From Pempheris klunzingeri (Eukaryota > Chordata > Actinopteri > Acropomatiformes > Pempheridae), in NCBI RefSeq assembly GCF_042242105.1, contig NC_092033.1:5148908-5212907 (forward strand): a DNA stretch of 64,000 nt, in the 5' to 3' direction. Shown here piece after piece: positions 49,899 to 60,900 of this stretch; position 1 is the first letter of the stretch; each line of letters starts with the position of its first letter. The notes beneath the pieces are model-generated. The model ran no database searches. It was not told the origin of the DNA and worked only from the letters and a program-made list of their open reading frames with translations. Position numbers and translations under genes: made by a program.

Positions 49899-50893
49899 AT
49901 GTCAGATGTTCGCCTTTCTAATGCGAGCCCGACGCTGGAGAGGGTGGATGCGCGGCAGCCAGACAACGTCAGACCTCCGGTCCGCAGAAACCTTTTCGGC
50001 ACACCTGACCGAGAGGAGGTACGGAGGTATATGACGGCTTCGATACAGGAAAGCGTGCAGGCTTTTACGGAGGAGTACAATTTCGATCCCGAGAACGACA
50101 CACCGCTCGCTCCGCGCAGATTCGAGTGGCAGAGGATCAGCAACGCGGCGGAGTTTTATCACAGACCGCCTCACGGGAGCAGGCGGCCCCAGCGAGAGGT
50201 GGACTTGCCCGGCGAGAGCGACCGGCAGGATGCCGAGGGGAGCAGCGGGGGGCAGCCAGACAGACACGACACGAGGAAGAGACGCTCACGAGCTTCAGGT
50301 GATTTACCGTCACTTGTTACACTCAATCATGCATTTTTGTTCCGCTCCTCTGTGGCTCCGTGGTGCCGCAGTGCAGAGGCGCGAAGCATCAGTTGTGTCC
50401 GGGGGTTCAACCGCAGGCTACGGTCGGTTCTTCACCCTGGTTTTGCACCAAAAACACACAAGTGAACTAGAGCAGGAGACAGGGGTGTGTGTGTGTGTGT
50501 GTGTGTGTGGTGGGGGGGAATTAATTTACAGATGTTCATGTCAGTGCATCGCGCACTTCCCACGCGAATCAAACTCACGCATTTTCATAACTCAGTAGTA
50601 AAAAATTCCTCCGCCGTTTGGCAACAGCAGCCTGCCGAGGATGTCAGGTGCCTTTTAAAGAGGACGCGCAGCTCCAAACACCAACACTTTCTGACAACTT
50701 TTTTTTCTTCTTCTGCGTGCTTTTCTGTCCGCCAGGTCCCTGCTCCAGCGAGTGTCCGAGTAAAAGGTTGCATACCAACGATGAGGATGATGATGATGAT
50801 GATGAAGATCAGTCTGACGGTGCGGCCGGTCAGGCGGTAAAAGCCGCGGAGGAGAGAGCGAGCAGGCCGGAGAGCAGCGCGGAGGTCCAGTGA
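49899..50893 (+). CDS. cdkn1b-like: Cip/Kip cyclin-dependent kinase inhibitor, p27Kip1-like
   Basis: Exons 49899-50298 and 50736-50893 join in phase to 185 residues (human p27: 198). The N-terminus (MSDVRLSNASPTLERVDAR) is close to p27. The cyclin-binding RNLFG box (about residues 31-35) and the CDK-binding block ending FEWQ...EFYHRPP are present, with the tyrosine matching p27 Y88 kept and the next one changed to His. KRRSR before the splice site and SKR just after it look like a bipartite nuclear signal. The tail differs: an Asp run from a GAT repeat, and no VEQTPKK phosphodegron or RRRQT end. An ATG at 49887 is in frame but has poorer context. Human 22q13 has no such gene beside CDPF1, so this is probably an extra paralogue (perhaps cdkn1d). 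Confidence 0.9.
50299..50735 (+). other. cdkn1b-like: Intron of the cdkn1b-like gene
   Basis: A single 437-nt phase-1 intron (gtgatt ... gccag) at the position after the nuclear-signal region, matching the one coding intron of p27 genes. It holds a (TG)n tract at 50485-50509. Confidence 0.85.
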
Positions 50894-51439
50894 AAAACTG
50901 CCAGGTTAAAAACCATTATCTCACTTTTCCACCGCTATGAAGTGAAATGAAGTGAAAACAACATACAGGTTTTTAATGTCCAAAATACTTATGATCGGCT
51001 TTTTTTATTGGATCCAGATACTTTTGTGTACTTGTTTTTCATCACCATCAGTAACGCACACACCATCAGCTGTAAACACACATTTCTTTACACGTCACCA
51101 GCCCTTCAAACCTGCATATTGTTTTTTTTTTTTTTTTTAATCTTCCACAACCTTTCATGCTCTCTCTGTTAACCCTTTGCGTGTCTGCATGAGGGATATC
51201 AAGCATGAGTAACTGCTTTCTCAATTGCACCATTCAACAGCCTGTTTCCTCTTTATGTCCCACAGAGCGGGGAGACCTATTGCTGGTGGAATACTGTAGC
51301 CTTTCTCATCATCTGACAGATGGGGGAGAAAATATAAAAGCAGCCTTTTCCTAAAGAAGGGAGGAGGAGAGGCTGCACAAGCACTGAATATGTACACTAT
51401 CAAGTTTTGGCACTCATTTCAGTTAAATTGCCTCAGAAG

Positions 51440-51456
51440 CAGCAGACAATGTAGCA
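51440..51456 (+). promoter_or_regulatory. miR-221/222 target site with extended miR-221 pairing
   Basis: CAGCAGACAATGTAGC (51440-51455) is complementary to nt 2-17 of miR-221-3p, followed by A at 51456 opposite nt 1. The seed part (ATGTAGCA) also fits miR-222. Confidence 0.75.
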
Positions 51457-52415
51457 GTGTGCAAATGGATTTTTGCTCATTTTTTTATCTACTACCTATG
51501 TTTCAGATGTAGCACATAAAAAAAAAAAGCATATTATGCTTTTCATACCTTTTTTGTTAAATGTATTTGAATAAGTGTGTGAATTTGACTCGGGAAGTTG
51601 CAGTGCAATTTCCAACAGAGAAATATTATTGTTAAAGTGGTCATATTGTATCATTATTCAGGTAATTGATGTAAGTTAAAAATGCAGATTTCAAAAGTCA
51701 GGGTTATATGGAAACAAAATGTCTTCTTTGTCTTTCTTCTACTTTGGCTTTATTTGTCCCAGTGTTATATATCTTTTTTTTTTCTTTTTTTTTTTGAAGG
51801 CCCAGATGGTCCACACTGTAAGTTGAGGGTCCATCTAACTGGGAACAGCCATGACAGATAAAGTTTACATGCAAATAATGTCTCCTTATTTCCCCATTTT
51901 TATGTCAGTTTTTTTTTTTTTTTTTTGCCAAAGTTTGTCTCTTTTGTCTCTAGGGGTGAGGGGTGGGTTGGGAGGGTGGCTAAACTGCTGAGCAATATCC
52001 AACCAAATTTTAACAGTATTTGCTAATAATCCTAAGAATTAGCTTTTATTTTAAAATTAGACGAGTTAGTGGCTTTTAGGCCACATATCCCGCCCCTTGT
52101 TATAAGTGGTGTAGTCCAGCTTAACATAGATACAATATGTTAAAATCACTGGGCTACTTATTATGCAAATATGTGAATCAAAGATTTGCCTTAGTTGTGT
52201 GGAATTCATGTGGAACATGTAATTGCACTATTGTTAATTTCTCCTTTTTTGAGGGCAGAAAAACAAAGTGACACTGCCTCATTTGGTGTAAAACTTTGAA
52301 GTGTACCTGTGTGCCTTTTTTTTCTTTTTTGATAAACACTGAAAAAATTATACTAACTTATTTATGTTGAGCTTTTTGTTGTGGGTGTATGCATAGCTTC
52401 CCAAAGCAACATTTT

Positions 52416-52423
52416 TGTAAATA
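52416..52423 (+). promoter_or_regulatory. Pumilio response element in 3'UTR
   Basis: TGTAAATA fits UGUANAUA, the PUM1/2 consensus, just upstream of the poly(A) signal. Confidence 0.45.
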
Positions 52424-52679
52424 TATATTTTCATTATTGTTTTTAAGATAAATAAACTGTTGCAAAACTGAGCCTAATAATGGATTTTATGTACTGTGTG
52501 ATTTGTATTTTTTTTTCCTTCTCTTCAATCTGCAATTTGATTATAAATCAATGCTGGTTTACTCAGTGCATCTGCTCACAATTTTAATTGCAAAGCACAC
52601 AACCACTCCACCCTTAACAAACCCTTCAAAGCGATCCGCCCATGTAAAAGGGCAGAAAAAGACCTGATGGACATACGAC

Positions 52680-53023
52680 CACGTCACCGAAGAGGTGTAA
52701 TGTGTTCCTCAGTCTGAGGAATGACACAGCAGTGATGGGATCAGTGACTGGGCTGCGTCACCCGCGGTGTGTGAAGGAGAGATACTGCAGGTCCTTCCTT
52801 CCTGCTGTTGTCAGGCTTTACAGTCAACACTGCTCCCAGTAGACCACACACACCAAAACTGACAAATTCACTCATGTGCAATATCAATGTTTCCTATGTG
52901 CAATAATGTGAATTCAACCGTTGAGTTTTTATTTACTATATCATGCTTTTTATTGCACTGTCCCCTTTGCTGCTGTAACACTGCTAATTTCCCTGCTGTG
53001 GGATTAATAAAGGATTATCTTGT
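52680..53023 (+). mobile_element. 5'-truncated LINE (L2/CR1-like) 3' end
   Basis: The segment encodes the last residues of a non-LTR ORF2 (RHPRCVKERYCRSFLPAVV then LYSQHCSQ and a stop at about 52840), then a 3'UTR with ttgcactgtccc, ctgctgtaacactgct and the end taataaaggattatctt. This layout is familiar from fish LINE tails. The 5' part is missing, as expected for truncated insertion. Confidence 0.7.
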
Positions 53024-54720
53024 ACCAGAATTTATCAACAGTCACTAATCAATAACTTTCTGTCACTTTAATGCAACTTTAGTGACCTAAAGTATGTACA
53101 TTTTTCAGCTTTGTGAGCTTTTTTTCTATTTTAGAAACCTCACTGCTAAAGGATTTCTATCACAGTCCCATAATTTGCCAGCACAAACTTTATTTCCTAT
53201 GGAGTTATTCCAGTATAATCTGTGCAGTTGGACTAAAATCTAGCACACAGTGTCCATCTTGAGTGCAGCTACGGCACCAGAGTGCAGACTGTGACTGTGC
53301 TGGATCGTCTCAGCCCAGCTCTGCCTCTAAAGTTGAAAACAACAAGGGTACATCCTGAGGAAAAAGAGGGAAAAAAAGTTTTTGGTTATTGGCTTTCCTT
53401 GGCTCCAATCACAGCAGAGAGAAGAAAAGCACACCACTTATGAGCCAGCCAGTAAGAGAGCTGTGGGAGGGAGCCTGGGACAGCACAGGCTGTTCTTTTC
53501 ATAAAACACACACCACCCAATTAGTTTCATTGGCTGCCTCTTTCCTGTTGATACCAGCATGTAGGAGTCAAACACAGAGTGAATGAGCGACAGAGAGAGA
53601 GAGAGCGATTCCTTATAATATCTCATTCTGGCTGTGACTGTCTGCGAAAATTACGAGTGAGCTCATGGCCTTTTTATGAACTTTTAGAGAGAATTGTAAC
53701 ACCTATGGACACATTGTCATTCTCTTTGACAATGCACTTTTGTTACTTTTGAACACAAAACATGTCAAATTACTGCAAAATGTTAAAATGTTTCAGTGAA
53801 AAGTTCACTTGAAAAGAAGAAAAATGTTGTCACTAAGAAAATCCATAATTTCTGTATCTTTTCACTTAGGGTTAGGGTTAGGGTTAGGACATTTTCAACC
53901 CTGTTTGTGTATCTTTGTTTTGTGAACTACTTGACAGATTTTAATCAAGTTTGGTGGAACAAATCATTATTTTTTTTGTGCTGATCTGATCTAGGTGCAG
54001 TTGCACCACCATGTGGCTTTTCATAAAGCACTTGACATTTGCATTTTAACTGGTCTGGGAAAAGAAGAAACACAAATCTTTTTTAAGGTTAACTTTGGTT
54101 CAAGAACAATCTGTCAATATAGACCATGCCACTTCCACCTTTTTAGTTTTAGTTTAAATATTTTTCACCATGAAAAATAGTTAACCTGGACCCATATCAG
54201 CTGTTAGCTCTTCTCATAGATGGGGCTGCAGTAACATGATACATATAAAGGGAAAGCTGATGTTTACAAACCAATGTTCTATTCTCATATTTTTATCCAT
54301 TTTGACTAAACTGCAAGAACTTGAGTCGGGAAAGCAGCGTGAGCCTCCTTCAGCTTTCCAAAAACATCATTATAACAGAAATAATAACAGTTGTCTTTAA
54401 CTCTGACCAAAAGTAAACACAGGAAGTAGTTCCTGTAGCTATTGTAGCTAGCTGCATGAAAAAGTGGCTTTAAGACATAATCTTTGTACAATTAAATTTG
54501 ATTTGGGTTGCATGGTAGTAAAATATGAATCTACATCAAATAAATGTACAACAGAGGTGCCTTACCAGGGAAAAAAAGTCCATTTTAGTAACCAAAGGGG
54601 CTCAAATTTATATGAAAAGCATAATAAATATATTTAATGTTATCTTTTCTATAGCTTTTACAGTATTCCACAACATGTAACTTTGCTTTAGTATAAACTA
54701 ATTTGCAGAGTTTGCTATGG
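53024..54720. other. Intergenic, no gene recognised
   Basis: Only short open frames without features. An interstitial telomere-type repeat lies at 53866-53888. Confidence 0.55.
53866..53888 (+). repeat. Interstitial telomeric repeat
   Basis: Three TTAGGG units plus TTAGG. Confidence 0.9.
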
Positions 54721-54729
54721 TATGTCTAA

Positions 54730-54821
54730 ATGTATGCAGATGACATTGTAATCTTTGCACATAGTAGAACTGAAGCTGAAAAGCTGAGAAACTCACAAAC
54801 AACAATTGTAATTGAACTTAG
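54730..54821 (+). pseudogene. Non-LTR retrotransposon reverse transcriptase remnant (YADD box)
   Basis: A short frame reads MYADDIVIFAHSRTEAEKL, the catalytic YxDD block of LINE reverse transcriptases with the usual hydrophobic residues after it. It is cut off at about 54822 by an inverted-repeat element. No other RT block was found. Confidence 0.5.
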
Positions 54822-55236
54822 AAGGAATAGTCCAACTTTTTGGAAAAAAAAAACAAATTCTTGGCTAGGCACAGTGACTTCCTGGCAACCACATGGTAGC
54901 AACAATAAAGTCTAGAAAGTCAGTGCTCTCAGCCAAGAGCCAGTCCAGCACATAATTCTCTGTAAAACATGTTTTTACATCTTTTTGTGCAGATTAAACA
55001 GGTAGAAGGGGTTATTTAGGGAATTTTAGAGGCACTAATAGGCAGATTCTGTTTGGACAGAGCCACGCTAGCCGTTTCCCGCTTGTGTCTTTATGCTAAA
55101 ATAAGCTAACAGCCTACAGGCGGTAACTTCATATTTACATACAGACATCAGAGTGGAGGTAATCCTCTCATATAACACTCAACAAGAGCATGCATATCAT
55201 ATACAAAAATGCATACTTCCCAAAATTATTCCTTGA
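54822..55236. mobile_element. MITE-like teleost repeat with terminal inverted repeats
   Basis: The left end (aaggaatagtccaactttttgg) and the reverse complement of the right end (aaggaataattttgggaagt) are related inverted repeats. Internal words such as ctagccgtttcccgctt, tctttatgctaa and cagacatcagagtgg match a dispersed fish element I know from memory ('aaggaatagttcaacattttggg'). About 415 bp, no coding capacity. It appears to have inserted next to or into the LINE remnant. Confidence 0.7.
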
Positions 55237-56648
55237 ATTACATTGGATTGGCTCCAACCTTATTAATTGGTAAACTAGGGCAGCCTAGACTACATCGTCT
55301 CAGCACCAACCTCAGCTGGGAAGACTTGATTAAACATGCAACACATCTTAGGTACAAAATTTCGGCTAACTGTACATTCACAGTATGAACACTGACCCTG
55401 TGAACCAAATAAACAAAAAGGTATATGGAGAGCCATTTCGATTCTGTCACACCAGTCAGGAATCGTACATAAAACATGTCATATGGGGCACTTTATATTA
55501 ACAAATTATGGCCCTCTCTCGCCCACTTACATCAAGCCTTTCCCTTAAGGAAACACCCTTTTATGTGTAACTGACTTGTGACATTTAGCTGATGTTTCTT
55601 GTAAGTGACAGTGAGTTCTGGTCATTGAAATGCCAATTTCCTGTCCTTTTTCTCAAGTTTCCAGCTGCAGTATAATGAAAATAATACATGAAGCAGAAGC
55701 AGTTTCATGAAGTCAAAACAGCTGAGAGCTAAGAATGATCTCCACTATACTATAAATCTACTCTGCTACTACTACAAAAGAGCAAGTTCACTGCCATAAA
55801 GTTAGTGATTTTATCTTTCTGAATCCTGTACCACAATAAGATATAATGTGACCATGAGGTCCACCTTGTCAGGTTAGGATCTCGTTGTCTGGGCCTGATG
55901 GGACCCAGAACTTTCAGGTGTTTACAATTAGTCCATCTTGCTTGGTGTCCACAGAAAGGCAAATGTCCTGGTACACAGTCCCGATTAAACTGAATGGCAG
56001 AGTGATAACAGCACTCATCACTACATGTGAATTGTCTGTATTTAAAGATATCTCCACTGTTCACACAACTTACACAGCCTTTGTTCAGCCTTTGTTTTCA
56101 CCTGATAAGACCTCCTCTGAGGACTGTGTGTGATTGACATTCACGTTGATTGGATTTTGTGCATCTGCTTGAGTGTAGGGGCATGTTTGCTGTCATCATG
56201 TGACTCAACTTTAACTTGAGCAGATTTCTAGTTAACGAGAACTCACGTCACCTGTGCAGAGCCTTTAAAAAGTGACATCATTTGCTTTCTGTGGAGCTGT
56301 CAGCCCTTTATAAGCCACACCCTTCAGCTCTCACGTTGGGGATTTTTGCTGTAACACATGAACATCAAACTGAAACACACATTGTGGGGTGGTGTAAGGG
56401 TTTTACCAACAGTATTAAGATGTAGCTGCTGGTTTAGAGAGGAAGAAACCTTTCTGAGAGAACAAAAACAGCTGAAAAGCTTTTCAAATCCGACAGGAGA
56501 GAAAGCGGTTTGACCTCAAGGTGGTGCAGGAAGAGAGGCAGTAGCTCTTCCAGTATGCCATGATGCAGATATGACATAACCACTTTAAAAGATTTCAGAG
56601 AGCCGAGCCAGGCATGACCTCAAAACCTCAGTCCATGTAGGGTGTTGG

Positions 56649-56649
56649 T

Positions 56650-56685
<36 letters not shown>
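56649..56685. repeat. (TG)n microsatellite
   Basis: About 17 TG units with one TA interruption at the 5' end. Confidence 0.9.
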
Positions 56686-56688
<3 letters not shown>

Positions 56689-58635
56689 CCCAAGCTGACC
56701 CTGTCCATCATTACACTCCAGTGTGGTGAGAAAAAGACGCAAAGCTGGAGCCTCATGTTCACTTTTACCGGTCCCTTCCACATTTCAAGAACTATGAGGA
56801 GTTTAATCAGTCTCTGTACACACCGGTTCACTGTCCTGAGTTTGCTTCCAAGTCAGGAAATCACTTACATATTGCCAGCGTTAAATTTGCAGGGCCTTAA
56901 TTGTTGCTGCAGATAACGAGAGGAGAAATGGGTCATAAAAGTCTGACATCTTGGAGCTTGTAGACATTCAGCAGAGGGCCTACAAAGTATGAGCTCATAA
57001 CTTGGCACACTCTGTTGGGGGTGAAGGAGGGTTTTTTTTGTTTTTTTCTTTTTACGTATGTCTTGTGTTTTTTTTTTTTTCTGGAAATACAACTTCCCCA
57101 TCTGTTTCGTGTTGTGATTAATTTGTCTGATTTTTTAACTTAATTTGAATTTTTTACAAGGGCAGGGCTGCTTTATTTTTCCGCTTCACTCTGCCTCATG
57201 GTCATGTACTCTTGGCTGCAGTGGCAGTGGGAGAGATGAAGTGGAGATAGTTTGGAGGGAAGATAGAAAGGATGAAGGAAAGAAAGAGAAAAAGAAGGAA
57301 GGAGTCAGGGAAGGATTGAGTTAAAGGGAGCAAAAAGAGGACAGGCTTTTTGGCTGTGTCTTTCTGTTGCCTGGCCAAATCACGTCCAGTGCAGGATGTA
57401 AACAAACTAATCTGCCAATGTGAAGTTTTTACACATTTTGGTTTTGCTCTGGACTGTGTGACTCATGCAGCCTGACTGTGTGGCCTCAGTTGCTGCCCAG
57501 CCTGCTGCTACAGTACTGGACTGTTTAGTTTGCCTTACTGCAGGGGTCATTAAGACTGTTCAGGCCTGCTATGTCCTCCACTAATGCATACAAATGCCCT
57601 TTGATACAGTGGATAGAAGCAAACAACTGCTGCTTTTTCAAGGATAAAACCACTGTGGGTTTTCTGTGCAGACTGACAGTCTGTTTGATAGCATAAAACT
57701 TAAAAGCATAAACCGCAACTGAAAACTTCAGTTGTGGTTGATTTGGCGACCCTCTTGGCTAGTGATGGTAACAGCAAGTGCGGTTTCATAACAGCAAAAA
57801 TTTCTTGAGCAGCTACTTTGTCAGAAGTACAAGAGATGAGCAACTGGAGTACCTGTTTACAGTGCAGCCAAACAAACTCATGTTGCCTTAAAAAAAGAAG
57901 GCAGTCAAAAGGACTTGCAAACAAAATCAGAGTAGTTTTCCACATAACAGCAGGACACAGTAAAAGGAGTCGGCTACATTTATATTTAACTGACAAAAAA
58001 TGCCACTAACCTCTGTGACAACTTCATCTGATTGAATATTTTTAATGTGAAGCAGCAGCAGAATAAAATATTCAGTTTGCATCAGCATAATAATTTAATA
58101 CACTGATACAGTGTAGAGAGAGTGAACAGTAAACAGTGAGGCTGATGTCAAAATGGTCAAATTACACTGCATTAGTATTTCAGAGACAGAAGATAAAAGT
58201 CAGGCAAATATACCTTGAGGCCGGCCGAATGTCCTCTTGAGTTTTAAGACCTACACACACACACACACTCACAACGTATACCCTCTTCCATCCCTTTGCA
58301 GGTCACATGTCTTTGATTTCTCTCATCTGGCCCTGAGGGTTCGATGACATGTGTGTCTGAGAGGAGGGATGAGGATCAACTCGGTTGAAATAAGGCAACA
58401 ATCAACTGCTGAGGTGACTCGTGCTCTAGCTAATAACCTGGGGCCATGTCTTTTCCCCGTATACATCAAGGTCCAGGCAGCTGGTAGATGGCACGCAAGC
58501 CTCGGCCAGACAGCCACAACCTTACTCCAAGTGTGTGTTTGAATGTATGTGTGAGTTTGAAAATTACCCTCACATATACCGTTACAAACTCCATCCTGTG
58601 TGTGTGCAAATGTTTCATGTATGTACCAAATGAGG

Positions 58636-58651
58636 TTAGGGTTAGGGTTAG
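58636..58651 (+). repeat. Short interstitial telomeric repeat
   Basis: Two TTAGGG units plus TTAG. Confidence 0.8.
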
Positions 58652-60079
58652 TGACCTCCGTACACTCTGCTTATTCTTTGCCTTTGGTAAGAAATAGCTA
58701 GTTGCTGATATGGATCAGTATCTGGTTACTGTGATTAATAATTCATTTAACAGGCTAATAAATGCAGCCAAGATAAATGTATGAGTGCAGTGTATCTGTC
58801 ATAGTATCATCTCCACAAGTGTTTACAAGCTGCGAAAAAGTAAACAATTTTGAAATGAAAACCGGCCACGGATGATTTCTGAACACTTGACCCCTAAGCT
58901 GGGGGTTTTGGTGGTGAGTAATGTTTGACCTTAAGACAGACGTGTGGCTACAGGAAGTATCAGCACTCACAGGTCAGGACGAGGGCAAAACAAACTCCTC
59001 TAATGTGTGCGACTGGTGCTGTGATTGGGTGACTTTTGGTCATGACCCTCCGAGGGGGCAAATGTTAAATGCTAAATCCCTACACGAAGGCTACAGGGAG
59101 ATTGTTTTCTCCTAAAAAAGGGGCGAGGGAGGTTCACGAATCATGTGACCAGTTTGGCATGTTTTTTTAAGTCCTATATCAGCACATAGGAACAGCTTAC
59201 TTCTTTCTTTTCACCCAAATTGTTATATTTTAGTCATTTTAATGACATCAACTTAAAAAAAACCAACAAATGCACATTTTGTTTTTCGCTCATTTTCACT
59301 CAATTTCTTACCTTTCTGCCAGCCAGTAGTAGTTTCACATCGTCTGAAAATCAAATTAATGCAAAATCCCTCACAATTCACCTTGATTTTTATTTCATTT
59401 TCTGACTAAAATTGAAGTCTGCAAGTCATTTTTTGCTGAAATTAATAGAAACCACTGTATACTGTATTTTCAGCAGTTAATAGGATAAAACTACTGCACT
59501 TATAAGTTTGAGCATCTTTTCCAAGGTCATTTTCAGGTCATTTTTTAGCCCTGAGCTGAGCCCCCCATGAAGAACTTCCCCTGACTGCATACAATTTCAG
59601 ACTCCTTTGTTCGGCTCTGCAGACTGTAACACAACCACGGCCTTGTGTGTAACCTTCATCCCCTCCATTCCTTCATTTTCCTGGAACATATTGCTGTTAA
59701 TGGGATGAAACATGCACTTAAGCCAGGTTTTCTAATTACTTGGCTGTAGTATATGAAGAGTGACGTTTAGCATGTGACTGTCATAACAGCTCCTGCGGAG
59801 GGTGATAGCAGAAGCTGGATTAGAGAGTCTGTGCTGAATGTCAAGACTCATGTGACTGAGAAAGCGTGAATGAGCAAACAAAGGCTGAGAGAGATGCTGT
59901 GGCTCACCAGGGGCATGATTTAGAAGACTGCACCACTTCGTACACTGGGTTTCTTTTCTTTCCCTTCCATGTTTTTCCTCTTTTTCATCTCTTTCCTGCA
60001 CACAAGTAGAAGAAGGAGGGTCATAAAGGGCAGGTGATGCCTCGGACAGATCCACCGGACTGATCCATTGGCCTCATCG

Positions 60080-60213
60080 ACTGCTGGACTCTTTATTAGA
60101 TTGTTTGTTCTCTTACACTTGTTTATTTCAGTGAACTTTGTAAAGCACTATGAGACACTCTGTTGTGATATTGGGCTATACAAATAAATTGAATTAAATT
60201 GAATTGAATTGAA
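60080..60213 (+). mobile_element. SINE/LINE 3' tail with (GAATT)n end
   Basis: The segment gtaaagcactatgagacact ... gggctatacaaataaattgaa followed by ttgaattgaattg repeats is the familiar 3' tail of fish SINE/LINE elements, with a pentanucleotide target-primed tail. Confidence 0.65.
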
Positions 60214-60669
60214 AAAGTACAAGTAGATTAGAAAGTTTTAAAGATGTGTCTCTGTTTTTTTAGATCAAATTAGCCTTATTGACATGGCAGATCAGAAACC
60301 TATATTGCCAGTTTTCTTTCTATAGACACAAACACGTTGTGGTTTTCACACAAGGTTCAGGTAAAAGGCTGTAGTTTCAGGGTGGGGCATCTGAATCTGA
60401 ACTGTCAAGTCATTTGCTCTCTCCAGAGAACTGACCTCTTCCAGGGAGGACACTCGTGTGTGTGTGTTTTCTCTGTGGATAAAAATACATGACCTTAGCT
60501 GACTGACAAACCCTCTGGCGCCCTAGTGGGAGAGGGCCATGAACTATTAGCAACAGCTGGAATTGGCAAAAAAAACTGTTAAAAACCAGGGAACTTCATA
60601 ACCCTGTTTATGCCTTTATTGTAACACTCTTTTCCTTTATTTTATCATTTGAACATTTTAAGATGCAAC

Positions 60670-60900
60670 AAATGCAAGCATTGAATTTTGTGCCAATCCA
60701 TTTAATACTTGTTGAGATATTTCAGTCTGAACCAAAGTGATGGACAAACCGACTGGCCAAGGTTGCCGTCAGTCGAGCCACGCTGGTCAGCAAAATAAAA
60801 ATGTTTCTCATTAACTGGGCAGTTTAAAGTGGCCAGTCACCTACAGGCAAGTTGACCTTTGACCTCCAGATGTACACTTATGAATTCTTGAGTATCATAG
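60670..60900. repeat. Teleost interspersed repeat containing a DR1 element
   Basis: Words such as ttgttgagatatttcagtct, accaaagtgatgga and gttgacctttgacctcca recur in dispersed repeats of many fish genomes (from memory). The copy has no ORF. It holds a perfect nuclear-receptor DR1 on the minus strand at 60853-60865. Confidence 0.45.

Larger units (their letters stand above)
50894..52475 (+). other. cdkn1b-like: 3'UTR of the cdkn1b-like gene with poly(A) signal
   Basis: The UTR runs from the TGA (50891-50893) to about 20 nt past AATAAA at 52451-52456. It contains a miR-221 8mer-type site with extended pairing (51440-51455), a Pumilio element TGTAAATA (52416-52423) 28 nt before the poly(A) signal, and several T tracts. 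The boundaries are predicted, not measured. Confidence 0.6.
55240..60050. other. Intergenic, no gene recognised
   Basis: No exon with family resemblance. A TATA-like word (ctttataagc, about 56305) follows a cacgtcacctg stretch but leads to no recognisable gene. There is a (TG)n array at 56649-56685 and a short telomere-type repeat at 58636-58651. Confidence 0.5.

Noticed and set aside
60510..60535. Inverse-orientation CTCF-like word (ggcgccctagtggg)
   Set aside because: Compared with the usual AGCGCCCCCTAGTGG it lacks two C bases in the core, so binding is doubtful.
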